From contig JAYTOP010000026.1 of assembly GCA_043747745.1 (NCBI GenBank), positions 1-64,000 of the forward strand: 64,000 bases of DNA, given 5' to 3'. The notes below the pieces were generated by a model. That model did not search any database and was not told the origin of the DNA. It saw only the letters and a program-made list of their open reading frames with translations. The translations under genes were made by a program, and so were the position numbers. This document shows, one piece after another, positions 18,347 through 26,468 of this stretch (within the stretch, counting starts at the first letter, position 1; every line of letters begins with the position of its first letter). Source of the DNA: SZAS-103 sp043747745 (GTDB lineage: Bacteria > Pseudomonadota > Gammaproteobacteria > Xanthomonadales > Xanthomonadaceae).

Positions 18347-18649
18347 ATGTACCTGGCATTGGGTCGTTGGCTTTTCTTCGATGACTGGAACGATTTCCTG
18401 GAATGCGTGCGCTACTGGTTGATGCCGGACCTGATTTCCATGTTCCACGGCGTGTTCATGAATGACTTCTGGGGCACGACCAAGCTCGTGATCTTCGCCA
18501 TGCTGTGCGTCGGAATCGTCATCGGGAAATACCACCTGATCTATGGCGACTCCGACAAGCTGAAGGTTTCGTCGTCGGTTCCCTGCCGTACGGCCGAATC
18601 GAACCTGACCGTGGCTTGTCGCCTGTCCTTCAACCGGAGATCCACTTGA
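18347..18649 (+). CDS. Small hypothetical membrane protein
   Basis: 100 residues from ATG at 18347 (MYLALGRWLFFDDWNDFLEC). Trp- and Phe-rich amphipathic segments are followed by one membrane helix (KLVIFAMLCVGIVIGKYHLI). The hydrophilic tail is low quality and the stop overlaps the TTG start of the next gene. I have seen similar Trp-rich small proteins in Xanthomonadales but know no function. Confidence 0.5.
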   Translation: MYLALGRWLFFDDWNDFLECVRYWLMPDLISMFHGVFMNDFWGTTKLVIFAMLCVGIVIGKYHLIYGDSDKLKVSSSVPCRTAESNLTVACRLSFNRRST

Positions 18650-19134
18650 ACAAGCCGCTTTTGATCCTTTTCCTGGCCTGCACCCTTGCAGCGCCCGCCA
18701 TCGCTTCGGCACCGGTCGCAGTCCAGGCCAATCCGAACCACGACCAACTGCTGACCAGCAAGAACGCCCACGTCGCGGCGAACAAGCGTCTCGTTTACGA
18801 CTTCTGGCGCGAGGTGCTCGAGGCCGGCCACCTGGAACTCGCCGACAAGTACCTCGCCGAGTCGTACATTCAGCACAACCCGAGCGTGCCGACCGGACGC
18901 GCGGGCTTCGTCGCGTTCTTCTCGCAGTTCGCCAAGCCGAAGCCGATCGACGCGCACATCAAGGCGCCGCTGGTTTCCGTCGTTGCCGAAGGCGATCTCG
19001 TCGTGCTCAGCTTCGTCAATGAACTGCCCGACCCCAAGGATCCGGCGAAGAAGTACACGACGACCGCGTTCGACATGTTCCGCATCGAAGGCGGCAAGAT
19101 CGCCGAGCATTGGGATGGCGAGACGAAGCGGTAA
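18646..19134 (+). CDS. Secreted SnoaL-like / NTF2-fold protein (ester cyclase family)
   Basis: 162 residues. The start is TTG at 18646, chosen because GGAG lies 9 bases upstream and the reading gives a signal peptide (LNKPLLILFLACTLAAPAIA). The mature part has the NTF2 fold pattern of SnoaL-like proteins: NKRLVYDFWREVLEAG, YLAESYIQHNPSVPTGR, VVLSFVNE, FDMFRIEGGKIAEHWDG. Relatives bind or cyclise small ligands in a conical pocket; the ligand here is unknown. Confidence 0.78.
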   Translation: MNKPLLILFLACTLAAPAIASAPVAVQANPNHDQLLTSKNAHVAANKRLVYDFWREVLEAGHLELADKYLAESYIQHNPSVPTGRAGFVAFFSQFAKPKPIDAHIKAPLVSVVAEGDLVVLSFVNELPDPKDPAKKYTTTAFDMFRIEGGKIAEHWDGETKR

Positions 19135-19147
19135 TTGCAGGACGCCG

Positions 19148-19426
19148 ATGACGATCCGCGACGCCGCCCAGTCCGATTTCGAGCAGATCCTCCGACTGAA
19201 CGCAGGGTCGGTGCATTTCCTGAGCTCGCTCAGAGCGGACGTGGCCTGCGCGTTCGGCATCGATCCGCCGAACAAGACGTCGCGCCGCTTCCATGAGCGC
19301 TACGGCTTCATGGGAGCCGGAACGCATTCCGTGGTGGGTGGAATGAAACGGGTTTCGTTGCGGGCGGTCGCCTTGCAACTTTGGAGATGCCGCGTGATCC
19401 TGCCATCGATCGGACATCCAGGATGA
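19148..19426 (+). pseudogene. GNAT acetyltransferase copy with internal deletion
   Basis: 92 residues that read as the two ends of the GNAT at 20307 joined together. MTIRDAAQSDFEQILRLNAG matches its N-terminus, SVHFLSSLRAD breaks off, and the text resumes at FGIDPPNKTSRRFHERYGF. About 85 residues, including the acetyl-CoA-binding loop, are missing, so it cannot be an active acetyltransferase. The extra C-terminal residues after VALQ are unrelated. The stop overlaps the next ATG (ATGA). Confidence 0.8.
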
Positions 19427-19842
19427 GCTTCCAGGTTTACGTGCAGGTGTTCCGCAATGGAGAAGCCGCCGGCATGTCGCTCGATGCCATCCGCGATGCG
19501 TTCAAGGGGCATCTCGTCGAGATCGAGGACGACTATTGGCAGGCGCGTTATGGCGACGACGAGGCGAGCGACCTGTTCCTCAATCCGCTGCCTCGCGACT
19601 CCACGCTGATCCACAGTCTTTCGATCGATCGCCCATGCAGGGACGACCGTTTGCACGATGCGATCTGGGAGTTGCTTGCGGTGGAAGGCGCGGTGTTCCA
19701 TGTGCCCGGCGGCAAGGCTGCGCTGGTCCGCGATCCGCGCGCAGGGGATGCGATGCCAGGCGACTTGCGTTCCGCGCTCGGAGCACCTGTCATGATCCGC
19801 AACGCACAGGACATTGCCCGTTCCATCGAGGACGCGCAGTAG
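19423..19842 (+). CDS. Hypothetical protein
   Basis: 139 residues starting MSFQVYVQVFRNGEAAGMSL at an ATGA overlap with the preceding GNAT remnant. It is soluble, with no signal or membrane segment. It has family-like conserved features (DDYWQARYGDD, RPCRDDRLHDAIWELL, GAVFHVPGG) seen in short Xanthomonadales and Burkholderiales proteins of unknown function. The stop is TAG. Confidence 0.6.
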   Translation: MSFQVYVQVFRNGEAAGMSLDAIRDAFKGHLVEIEDDYWQARYGDDEASDLFLNPLPRDSTLIHSLSIDRPCRDDRLHDAIWELLAVEGAVFHVPGGKAALVRDPRAGDAMPGDLRSALGAPVMIRNAQDIARSIEDAQ

Positions 19843-19962
19843 CCGTTCGTGGTGAGGCGCGGCTCGCTACGCCTCACCGCTTGCCTTCAATCCGGTCGGG
19901 CACATAATCTGCCGTCCTGCATTTCATTCCAGCGAATGCCATCGCAATCCGGGGAACACATC

Positions 19963-20289
19963 ATGTCTGACGAACAACCACCGCGCATTTTCGGCGCACT
20001 GTTGGCCGTGCTTGGTGCGGCGCTCGCTGTCGGCGGGGTCACCCTGATCCAGAAAGGCGACAGTCCATACTTCCTGGTCACCGGGCTGGGCATCCTGGCA
20101 GCGGGGGTGCTGATCGCCATGGGCAAGATGCTCGGCGCGTGGGCATTCCTTGGCACTTTCGCGCTGATGGTCGTCTGGTCGCTGGTCGAAGTCGGCGCGA
20201 ACGTAGGCTTGCTGCTGCCGCGCATCCTTTTGCCCGGCCTGTTTTGCGCATACATCTTCTCTGGCCGCGTACGTCCTCGCCTTGGGTGA
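19963..20289 (+). CDS. Orphan N-terminal membrane domain of a membrane-bound PQQ dehydrogenase
   Basis: 108 residues with a good ribosome-binding site (GGGGAA before ATG). It consists of four closely spaced membrane helices: IFGALLAVLGAALAVGGVTL, YFLVTGLGILAAGVLIAMG, LGAWAFLGTFALMVVWSLVE and LLLPRILLPGLFCAYIF. Spacing and residues match the quinone-facing N-terminal domain of membrane glucose/quinate/shikimate PQQ dehydrogenases. The 600-residue periplasmic propeller that should follow is absent; 18 bp after the stop a GNAT gene begins. It is either a truncated gcd-type gene or a free-standing membrane protein of the same fold. Confidence 0.6.
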   Translation: MSDEQPPRIFGALLAVLGAALAVGGVTLIQKGDSPYFLVTGLGILAAGVLIAMGKMLGAWAFLGTFALMVVWSLVEVGANVGLLLPRILLPGLFCAYIFSGRVRPRLG

Positions 20290-20306
20290 ATCCAGCCATC
20301 AGACCC

Positions 20307-20792
20307 ATGACCATCCGCAACGCCGTGCATTCGGACTTCGCGCAGATTCTTCGGTTGAACGAGGAATCGGTGCACTATTTGAGCCCGCTCACGCCGGAGC
20401 GGCTTGAGGCCCTCCACAACCAGGCCGCCTACCATCGCGTGCTGGAGCAGGACGGCCGTGTCGTGGCATTCCTGCTGGTCTTCAGCGAAGGCGCTGCCTA
20501 CGACAGCCCGAATTTCCTCTGGTTCGCGCAACGCTACGATCATTTCCTGTACGTCGATCGCATCGTGGTGTCGCTCGCATGCCAAGGCCAGCGCCTGGGC
20601 GGCCGCATGTACGACGACCTGTTCGCCTTCGCGCGGCAAAGCCATGCGGCCCGCGTGACCTGCGAGTTCGACATCGATCCGCCGAACGAGGCATCGCTCC
20701 GCTTCCATGAGCGCTACGGCTTCATGGAAGTCGGCACGCAGACTGTTGCGGGTGGCCGGAAACGGGTCTCATTGCAGGCGGTTCCGCTGTAA
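20307..20792 (+). CDS. GNAT family N-acetyltransferase (intact copy)
   Basis: 161 residues. Acetyl-CoA-dependent N-acetyltransferase; the substrate is unknown. It shows the typical opening MTIRNAVHSDFAQILRLNEE, the beta4 strand FLYVDRIVVSLACQGQRLGG (acetyl-CoA pyrophosphate loop in QGQRLGG) and the C-terminal EASLRFHERYGFMEVGT. A deleted copy lies at 19148 and a 93-bp N-terminal fragment at 24744, so this gene has been involved in local duplication. The convergent hsdM stop is only 74 bp away. Confidence 0.88.
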   Translation: MTIRNAVHSDFAQILRLNEESVHYLSPLTPERLEALHNQAAYHRVLEQDGRVVAFLLVFSEGAAYDSPNFLWFAQRYDHFLYVDRIVVSLACQGQRLGGRMYDDLFAFARQSHAARVTCEFDIDPPNEASLRFHERYGFMEVGTQTVAGGRKRVSLQAVPL

Positions 20793-20865
20793 CTGGACGA
20801 AGGCCCGCTCCGGACTTCAACCGCCGGACTTCATCGGATTCCTGCTCGCAAAAAAATGCGCTTGT

Positions 20866-22326
20866 TCATGACGACTTCAAGTCTTCCGCAATCGTTGCGA
20901 ACTGCTCCAGGGCCGCTTCCAGGTCAGCCGCAATATCCGCGGCAATGACCTCCGGCGCCGGCAGGTTCGCGCTCTCCTCCAACGCCTCATCCTTGAGCCA
21001 GAAGATATCGAGATTCACCTTGTCGCGCTTGCTCAACTCCTCATACGTGAAGCACTTGAAGCGTTCGCTCTCCTTGCGGTCGTGGCGGTCCTTGGTGTTG
21101 TAGCAGGCGACGAAGTCGTCGAGGTCGCTGCGCTTGAGGGTGTTTTCCTTGAGGGTGAAGTGCAGGTTCGTGCGCAGGTCGTAGATCCACAGCTTCGTCG
21201 TATGCGGCTTTTCCGCGGCGGGCTTTCGGTCGAAGAACAGGACGTTCGCCTTCACGCCCTGCGCGTAGAAGATGCCGGTGGGCAGGCGCAGCAGGGTGTG
21301 CACGTCGGCCTGCTTGAGCAATTCGCGGCGGATGGTTTCGCCGGCGCCGCCTTCGAACAGCACGTTGTCCGGCAACACCACCGCCGCGCGGCCGTGCTGT
21401 TTGAGGATGGTGAAGATGTGCTGGAGGAAGTTGAGCTGCTTGTTGCTGGTGGACGCCCAGAAATCGTCGCGGTTGATGATCATCGATTCCCTGGACGACT
21501 CGCCCGCGTCGTTGACGATGGTGACGCTGCTCTTCTTGCCGAACGGCGGATTGGCCAGGACGATGTTGTACTCGCCATGCTTGCCGGCGAGTGCGTCCTT
21601 GGTGACCACAGGCAGATCCAGTTCCGAATCGCCGCCGATGTCGTGCAACAGCAGGTTCATCGCGCACAGGCGGGTGACGCTATCGACCAGTTCAATGCCG
21701 AAGAACGTGCCGCTCTTGAGCTTCTTCTTCTGCGCGCGATCGAGCGTCGGGTCCTTGGCGAGATAGTCATGCGCCGCTAGCAGGAAGCCGCCCGTGCCGC
21801 ACGCCGGATCGCAGATGGACTGCCCCGGCCGCGGAGCGATCACATCCACGATCGCGGCGATCAGCGGACGCGGCGTGAAGTACTGCCCTGCCCCGCCTTT
21901 CACGTCCTCGGCGTTCTTCTGCAGCAAGCCCTCGTAGGCATCGCCCTTCACATCGGCATCGAGCGACGACCAGTCTTCCTTGTTGATCAGGTCCGCGATG
22001 AGCCGGCGCAGCTTGGCCGGGTCCTGGATCTTGTTCTGCGCCTTGCGGAAGATCACGCCGAGCATGCCGGGGCGCTTGCCGAGTTCTTCCAGCGTGTGCC
22101 GGTAGTGGACTTCGAGGTCGTCGCCGTCGAGTTTCAGGAGAGCCGGCCAGCCGAATCCCCTCGGGATCGGCGAGGGCTTGTCGAAGGGCGGCTTCGACTG
22201 CTCGTCGGCCATCTTCAGGAACAGCAGGAACGTCAACTGCTCGACGTAGTCGCCGTAGGACAGGCCGTCGTCGCGGAGGATGTTGCAGTAGTTCCAGAGT
22301 TTCTGGACCAGGTTGCCGCTATTCAT
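20866..22326 (-). CDS. hsdM: Type I restriction-modification methyltransferase subunit HsdM (no partner S or R)
   Basis: N6-adenine methyltransferase of 486 residues, with the HsdM N-terminal helical domain (VQKLWNYCNILRDDGLSYGD, VEQLTFLLFLKMADEQ) followed by the SAM domain. Motif I is DPACGTGGF (near 175), motif IV is NPPFGKKS (near 258), and GQYFTPRPLI precedes them. It is the last gene of a co-directional abiEi-abiEii-hsdM unit, starting 2 bp after the abiEii stop. Neither hsdS nor hsdR follows: downstream comes the convergent GNAT gene. Without a specificity subunit it cannot form a normal type I enzyme, unless it borrows the HsdS encoded at 27.5-28.8 kb, which belongs to a different HsdM lineage. 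Confidence 0.9.
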   Translation of the reverse strand: MNSGNLVQKLWNYCNILRDDGLSYGDYVEQLTFLLFLKMADEQSKPPFDKPSPIPRGFGWPALLKLDGDDLEVHYRHTLEELGKRPGMLGVIFRKAQNKIQDPAKLRRLIADLINKEDWSSLDADVKGDAYEGLLQKNAEDVKGGAGQYFTPRPLIAAIVDVIAPRPGQSICDPACGTGGFLLAAHDYLAKDPTLDRAQKKKLKSGTFFGIELVDSVTRLCAMNLLLHDIGGDSELDLPVVTKDALAGKHGEYNIVLANPPFGKKSSVTIVNDAGESSRESMIINRDDFWASTSNKQLNFLQHIFTILKQHGRAAVVLPDNVLFEGGAGETIRRELLKQADVHTLLRLPTGIFYAQGVKANVLFFDRKPAAEKPHTTKLWIYDLRTNLHFTLKENTLKRSDLDDFVACYNTKDRHDRKESERFKCFTYEELSKRDKVNLDIFWLKDEALEESANLPAPEVIAADIAADLEAALEQFATIAEDLKSS

Positions 22327-22328
22327 GC

Positions 22329-23243
22329 TCAGATTTCCAGGATGGCTCGAAGCGCATCCACGACTGCCTGATGCCTGGCCGGGGACTGCTTGAGTCTTTC
22401 GATATTGGCAAGCTTCCAGCGTAGCGCGGGCAGCTCGGACAGATGGGGTATTGGCAACAACGACCAGTCGGGTTCACCGCGCTTGATCGAAAGCAGGAAC
22501 TGCCGCTCGTTCAAGCGCAAGCTCGACCGCAGCAAGCCGGGCAATGCGGCCTGCGTGCTTTCCAGAACTTCCACTGCCACCGGCTCGCGCGTCATCCCGG
22601 CGAACTCGCGATCAAACACGTCGGGCAGCGGCTTCGCTCGCGGCGCCAGCAGTTCGGCCATCGGCCGATCATGGCTCGCCAGATAGACCACGAAGGCTTG
22701 CCGCAACGGTTCGTCCAGACCTTCGTGATCCAGCAGCAAATGCACGTCGAACCAGTCGCGTGGATGTTGCCGATCCAGCGCCGCGCACAGTTTCCCCGCG
22801 TACAGATCCGCGTGCGAAACAACGGGCACCGACACCGACATCTCGAACAACGCTTCGGCGGCCGGCACGAGTCGGCGCGTCTCCATCGGGAACACCGTGC
22901 CGCGCAGCACCGGATTGGGCTCGATCTTGATCCGCGCCTGATCGGTTGCCGCGATCTGTTTTGGACTGTTTGCATTTCCTGCATCGAGTACCTGCAAACC
23001 CGGCACCAGGCGTTTTGCATGTGCCGCCATTCGACGCAGAGCGTCGCGCGTCCCGGCCAATGCATCCTCGCGTTGCGACAGCGGCAGGTAAGCCAGATCG
23101 ATGTCCACCGACAATCGCGGCAGGTCGCGCACGAACAGATTGATCGCCGTGCCGCCCTTGAGCGCAAAGCAGTCCACGGACGACAACGCCGGCAGGTAGC
23201 GCAACAACAAGCGCGCCTGTTCGAAATAGCGCGTGTCCATCAT
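22329..23243 (-). CDS. AbiEii/AbiGii family nucleotidyltransferase toxin
   Basis: Toxin of a type IV toxin-antitoxin/abortive infection system, 304 residues. Members of this DUF1814-type family transfer nucleotides to RNA targets and arrest growth during phage infection. Motif I of the nucleotidyltransferase fold is FALKGGTAINLFVRDLPRLS followed by VDIDL (catalytic acids). The second conserved block is DLYAGKLCAALDRQHPRDWFD (K, R, RD..D). The ATG overlaps the abiEi stop (ATGA), as is usual for the pair. Confidence 0.9.
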   Translation of the reverse strand: MMDTRYFEQARLLLRYLPALSSVDCFALKGGTAINLFVRDLPRLSVDIDLAYLPLSQREDALAGTRDALRRMAAHAKRLVPGLQVLDAGNANSPKQIAATDQARIKIEPNPVLRGTVFPMETRRLVPAAEALFEMSVSVPVVSHADLYAGKLCAALDRQHPRDWFDVHLLLDHEGLDEPLRQAFVVYLASHDRPMAELLAPRAKPLPDVFDREFAGMTREPVAVEVLESTQAALPGLLRSSLRLNERQFLLSIKRGEPDWSLLPIPHLSELPALRWKLANIERLKQSPARHQAVVDALRAILEI

Positions 23244-23995
23244 TGCTCCGACTCGCGCGGCACGGTGATGCCGTAGCTCGTGTTCAACTGCCCGCCAACA
23301 ACGACCTGGCGCTTGCCGGAACCCAGGTCGATCCGCGCATCGTCAAGCGCACTGCGCCACGGCATCTGCGTCGCGTCGGCCAGATACAGGCACAGCCGCT
23401 TCACCTTCACCGACGTGCACGCCTCCAGCAGTTGCTGCATGAGTTTTGGCCGCAACGTTGGCAAACCTTCCATCAGCTGCTGCGCTTCCGCAAAGGCGGT
23501 GTCACCGGGCACGCCCTCCAGCGTTTCGAGGATGGCGCGCTCGGGCGACGACAGCGCCAACGAGAATTCGCCGAACGCCTTGGTGCCGACTCCAACGGCT
23601 TCGGCGTCGGCAAACAGCGACGTACCGAAGTAGCGCAACTCCACCGCCCAATCGTGCTGCAGGAACCAGCGCGGCAATCGTTCGCCCGGCGGTCCGTATA
23701 GATCCACCCGGCGACGCGGCCCCAGCCGCAGGTAATGGGCAAGGCCGGACAACTCCAGCGCCGTACGCCCGCCCGGATGGACCGCCTTGCCGGCATGCTG
23801 CTGCACGGCGTACAGCGCCCCTTCCCAGCCGACGGTATCGCCGCGCCGCACGAAGGCGCCCACGCCCACCGAATCGATCCAGCCACTCTTGCCGTATTGC
23901 TCGGCCAGCTTCCGCGACACCCCGTGCTGGGCGAAAAACGCATGCAACCCCACCGTGCCCCGAGGCCAGGCCTGGAGCAGGCGGTTTATTTTCAT
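23240..23995 (-). CDS. AbiEi family antitoxin (winged-helix, type IV toxin-antitoxin)
   Basis: 251 residues from MKINRLLQAWPRG. Longer starts at 24013 and 24022 are possible, and none has a strong ribosome-binding site. An N-terminal winged-helix DNA-binding part (about 15-60: LHAFFAQHGVSRKLAEQYGK, IDSVGVGAFVRRGD) is followed by the AbiEi core (LSGLAHYLRLGPRRRVDLYG, SSPERAILETLEGV). The antitoxin is expected to bind its own promoter upstream and to neutralise AbiEii without direct contact. It heads the abiE-hsdM unit, which implies that this regulator also controls the methyltransferase. Confidence 0.85.
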   Translation of the reverse strand: MKINRLLQAWPRGTVGLHAFFAQHGVSRKLAEQYGKSGWIDSVGVGAFVRRGDTVGWEGALYAVQQHAGKAVHPGGRTALELSGLAHYLRLGPRRRVDLYGPPGERLPRWFLQHDWAVELRYFGTSLFADAEAVGVGTKAFGEFSLALSSPERAILETLEGVPGDTAFAEAQQLMEGLPTLRPKLMQQLLEACTSVKVKRLCLYLADATQMPWRSALDDARIDLGSGKRQVVVGGQLNTSYGITVPRESEQ

Positions 23996-24237
23996 GCTTT
24001 CACGGCTATCCATGGGCGACATCTAAGCATTAAATGAAACCGGATGTCACTTGGGAGTTCGCTTCACCGCAAATATGCGATCTCTTGCTAGCCTTGCTTG
24101 CGGACAATCAAACCACAAGTAAGTGACACGGAGGGATGTCTTTCGACTGCCTTGCCGGAGTCAATCGCAGGAGATGAACGAGGACGACTCAGATGAGCCA
24201 GAATACGGAATTCCGTTGAATCGCAGAGCGCAAATCC
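23996..24237. promoter_or_regulatory. AT-rich intergenic region upstream of abiEi
   Basis: About 240 bp clearly richer in A/T than its surroundings, with no supported ORF. It must contain the promoter and any AbiEi operator for the minus-strand abiE-hsdM unit. I could not pick out a convincing inverted-repeat operator pair or -35/-10 boxes by eye. Confidence 0.4.
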
Positions 24238-24723
24238 CTAAGATGTCTCTGTTACTTCGCCCAGGGCCTTGGAACTTGGCTGCGCCTCAGTCGCCATAAG
24301 ACTGGGGCTTTTTTTCGGCCGTCGTTTCTCCATCAGGGCACCACTGCGGCGAATCTCGACCAGATAAGCCACGCCGGGCTGGAAAGCCGTGACAAACTCG
24401 TAGTCGTAGCCCTCGCGCTCACAAACTTGCAACACCACGACATAGCGATTCTCGATCACGATCAGGGAGCGCCTGCGCTTGGGACGGTTGCGGCTGTCCA
24501 TGCGGGTCTGGCCAATCACGTCGACATCGACGTCTTCTGCGGCAAGCGCTTTCCTGATCCAGCGGATGCGCTGCGCACGCGGCAACGACAAGGGCACATC
24601 CTGCACGCCCGCTGACGTCCTGTAGCTGGACGATTCCGAAAAAGCGTGATCAAACGTTGGCCGGTGGAACAGTATCCTACGTCCATTCCAGTCGCGCACT
24701 TCGGCTTGCACGTATTCGTCCAC
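24238..24723 (-). CDS. Truncated toxin-like protein (possible PBECR-type nuclease fold)
   Basis: The minus-strand frame runs 24822-24238 (194 codons), but its first 26 codons are the antisense of a GNAT fragment, so native sequence begins near AAYLAIDVDEYVQ and has lost its N-terminus. A GTG at 24723 is a possible present-day start (about 161 residues). The pattern GRRILFHRPTFDHAFSE, PRAQRIRWIRKAL, RRSLIVIENRYVVVLQV and YDYEFVTAF resembles the phage Barnase/EndoU/Colicin/RelE-like nuclease toxins, by recall of the family pattern only. Its position between abiE and a type I system fits a toxin or defence role. It may be inactive. Confidence 0.45.
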   Translation of the reverse strand: MDEYVQAEVRDWNGRRILFHRPTFDHAFSESSSYRTSAGVQDVPLSLPRAQRIRWIRKALAAEDVDVDVIGQTRMDSRNRPKRRRSLIVIENRYVVVLQVCEREGYDYEFVTAFQPGVAYLVEIRRSGALMEKRRPKKSPSLMATEAQPSSKALGEVTETS

Positions 24724-24743
24724 ATCGATCGCAAGATAGGCAG

Positions 24744-24837
24744 CGCGCAGATTCTTCGGTTGAACGTGGAATCGGTGCAATATTTGAGCCCGCTCACGCC
24801 GGAGCGGCTTGTGGCTATCCACAACCAGGCCGCCTAA
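24744..24837 (+). pseudogene. N-terminal fragment of the GNAT gene (third copy)
   Basis: About 93 bp nearly identical to 20339-20431 of the intact GNAT, with some five mismatches by eye. It translates as AQILRLNVESVQYLSPLTPE and continues to AIHNQAA before a stop. The similarity ends within a few bases of the stop codon of hsdM (24834) and begins where the toxin-like frame loses its native start, so both ends look like recombination junctions. Confidence 0.8.
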
Positions 24838-26468
24838 CCACCTCCCTCCCCTTTTAGTCCTAAGGGCAGCGGGGGCTTGCCCAGCTCTTTCAGGAAATTG
24901 TTGTGCTTCACCGTTGCTGTCCGGACAGCGTCTTCAATCTCCACCAGCTTGGCATGAGTATCCTCAATGCTGATCTCCTCCTCGCCGATGGCCGTGCTGA
25001 TGTAGCGCGAAATATTGAGGTTGTAGCCTTCCTCGGCGATTCGCTCCATGCCGATGCGCTTGGAGTACCGGTCCTCTTCCTTCCGGAATTGGTAGGTGGC
25101 GATGATCTTGGAAATGTGCTCGTCCGTCAGTTGGTTCTGCCGCTTACCTTTCACGAAATGCTCGGCGGCGTTGATGAAGAGCACGTCATCCGGCTTCTTG
25201 CATTTCTTGAGCACGAGGATACAGACCGGGATTCCGGTGGAGTAGAAGAGGTTCGCGGGCAGGCCGATGACGGTGTCGATGTGGCCGTCCTTGAGCAGCT
25301 TGGTGCGGATGCGTTCTTCGGCCCCGCCACGGAAAAGCACGCCGTGGGGCAGGATGATGGCCATCACGCCTTCGTCTTTGAGGAAGTGGAAGCCGTGCAA
25401 CAGGAAGGCGAAATCGGCGGCAGATTTGGGGGCCAGGCCGTGGTTCTTGAAGCGCACGTCCTCGCCCATGGCGTCGGTCGGGTCCCAGCGATAGCTGAAG
25501 GGCGGGTTGGCGACGATGGCATCGAACGAAGGTTTCCTGGCGGGGTTCAGCTCGCGCAGGATGTCCCAATCGTTGGTCAGCGTATCGCCGTGGTAGATCT
25601 CGAACTCCGAATCCTTCACCCCGTGCAGCAGCATGTTCATGCGCGCCAGGTTGTAGGTGGTGATGTTCTTTTCCTGCCCATAGATCTTGCCGATGCCGTG
25701 CGGCCCCATGCGCTTGCGCACATTGAGCAGCAGCGAGCCGGAGCCGCAGGCGAAGTCGAGCACGCTGGCGAGGCGGTCTTTCTTTCCGGTGGCGGGTTCC
25801 TGACTGTCGAGGGTGACAATGGCGGACAGAATGTCGGAAATCTGCTGCGGGGTGTAAAACTCGCCCGCCTTCTTGCCGGAACCGGCGGCAAACTGCCCGA
25901 TCAGGTATTCGTAAGCATCGCCCAGGGCATCGATGCTTGATGAGAATTCAGCCAGCCCCCTGGCAATCTCCGCGATGATGGAGCAGAGCTTGGCGTTCCG
26001 GTCTTCATACTTCCGGCCGAGCTTGTCGGAGCCGAGGTTGATCTCCGAGAACAGGCCGTTGAAGGTGCTCTCGAAGGATTCGTTCTCGATGTACTTGAAG
26101 CCCGCCTGCAGGGTGCTGAGCAGTTCGCCACTCTGGGTGCGGGCCAGGTTGGCGATGCTGTTCCACAGGTGCGGCGGCTGGATGACGTAATGCACCTTTC
26201 GGCGCATTTGTTTTTCGAACTCGCTGATGTCGTCCGGGTTGTTGGCGTACCAGAGCGATAGCGGCACGCGGCGGTCGTCTGCGGCAAGCGTGGGATAGTC
26301 TTTGCCCAGCTCCTTCCTGGCTGCCGTCTCGTAATTGTCCGAGAGGTAGCGCAGGAAGAGGAAGGACAGCATGTAGTCGCGGAAGTCGTCCGCGTTCATC
26401 GCCCCGCGCAATGTGTCGGCGATATTCCAGAGGATCTTGCCCAGTTGCTTTTGGTCTTGGTCGTTCAT
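24834..26468 (-). CDS. hsdM: Type I restriction-modification methyltransferase subunit HsdM
   Basis: 544 residues. It methylates adenine in the sequence chosen by HsdS. Helical N-terminal domain: QKQLGKILWNIADTLRG, DDFRDYMLSFLFLRYLSD. SAM domain: motif I VLDFACGSGSLLLNV and motif IV VANPPFSYRW, with GEFYTPQQISDILSA between helix and SAM domains. It is the last gene of the overlapping unit hsdR-hsdS-rhuM-hsdM (ATGA overlap with rhuM). It is clearly distinct in sequence from the other HsdM at 20.9-22.3 kb. Its stop abuts the GNAT fragment, so the extreme C-terminus (PPLPLGLKGEGGG) may have been changed by recombination. Confidence 0.93.
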   Translation of the reverse strand: MNDQDQKQLGKILWNIADTLRGAMNADDFRDYMLSFLFLRYLSDNYETAARKELGKDYPTLAADDRRVPLSLWYANNPDDISEFEKQMRRKVHYVIQPPHLWNSIANLARTQSGELLSTLQAGFKYIENESFESTFNGLFSEINLGSDKLGRKYEDRNAKLCSIIAEIARGLAEFSSSIDALGDAYEYLIGQFAAGSGKKAGEFYTPQQISDILSAIVTLDSQEPATGKKDRLASVLDFACGSGSLLLNVRKRMGPHGIGKIYGQEKNITTYNLARMNMLLHGVKDSEFEIYHGDTLTNDWDILRELNPARKPSFDAIVANPPFSYRWDPTDAMGEDVRFKNHGLAPKSAADFAFLLHGFHFLKDEGVMAIILPHGVLFRGGAEERIRTKLLKDGHIDTVIGLPANLFYSTGIPVCILVLKKCKKPDDVLFINAAEHFVKGKRQNQLTDEHISKIIATYQFRKEEDRYSKRIGMERIAEEGYNLNISRYISTAIGEEEISIEDTHAKLVEIEDAVRTATVKHNNFLKELGKPPLPLGLKGEGGG

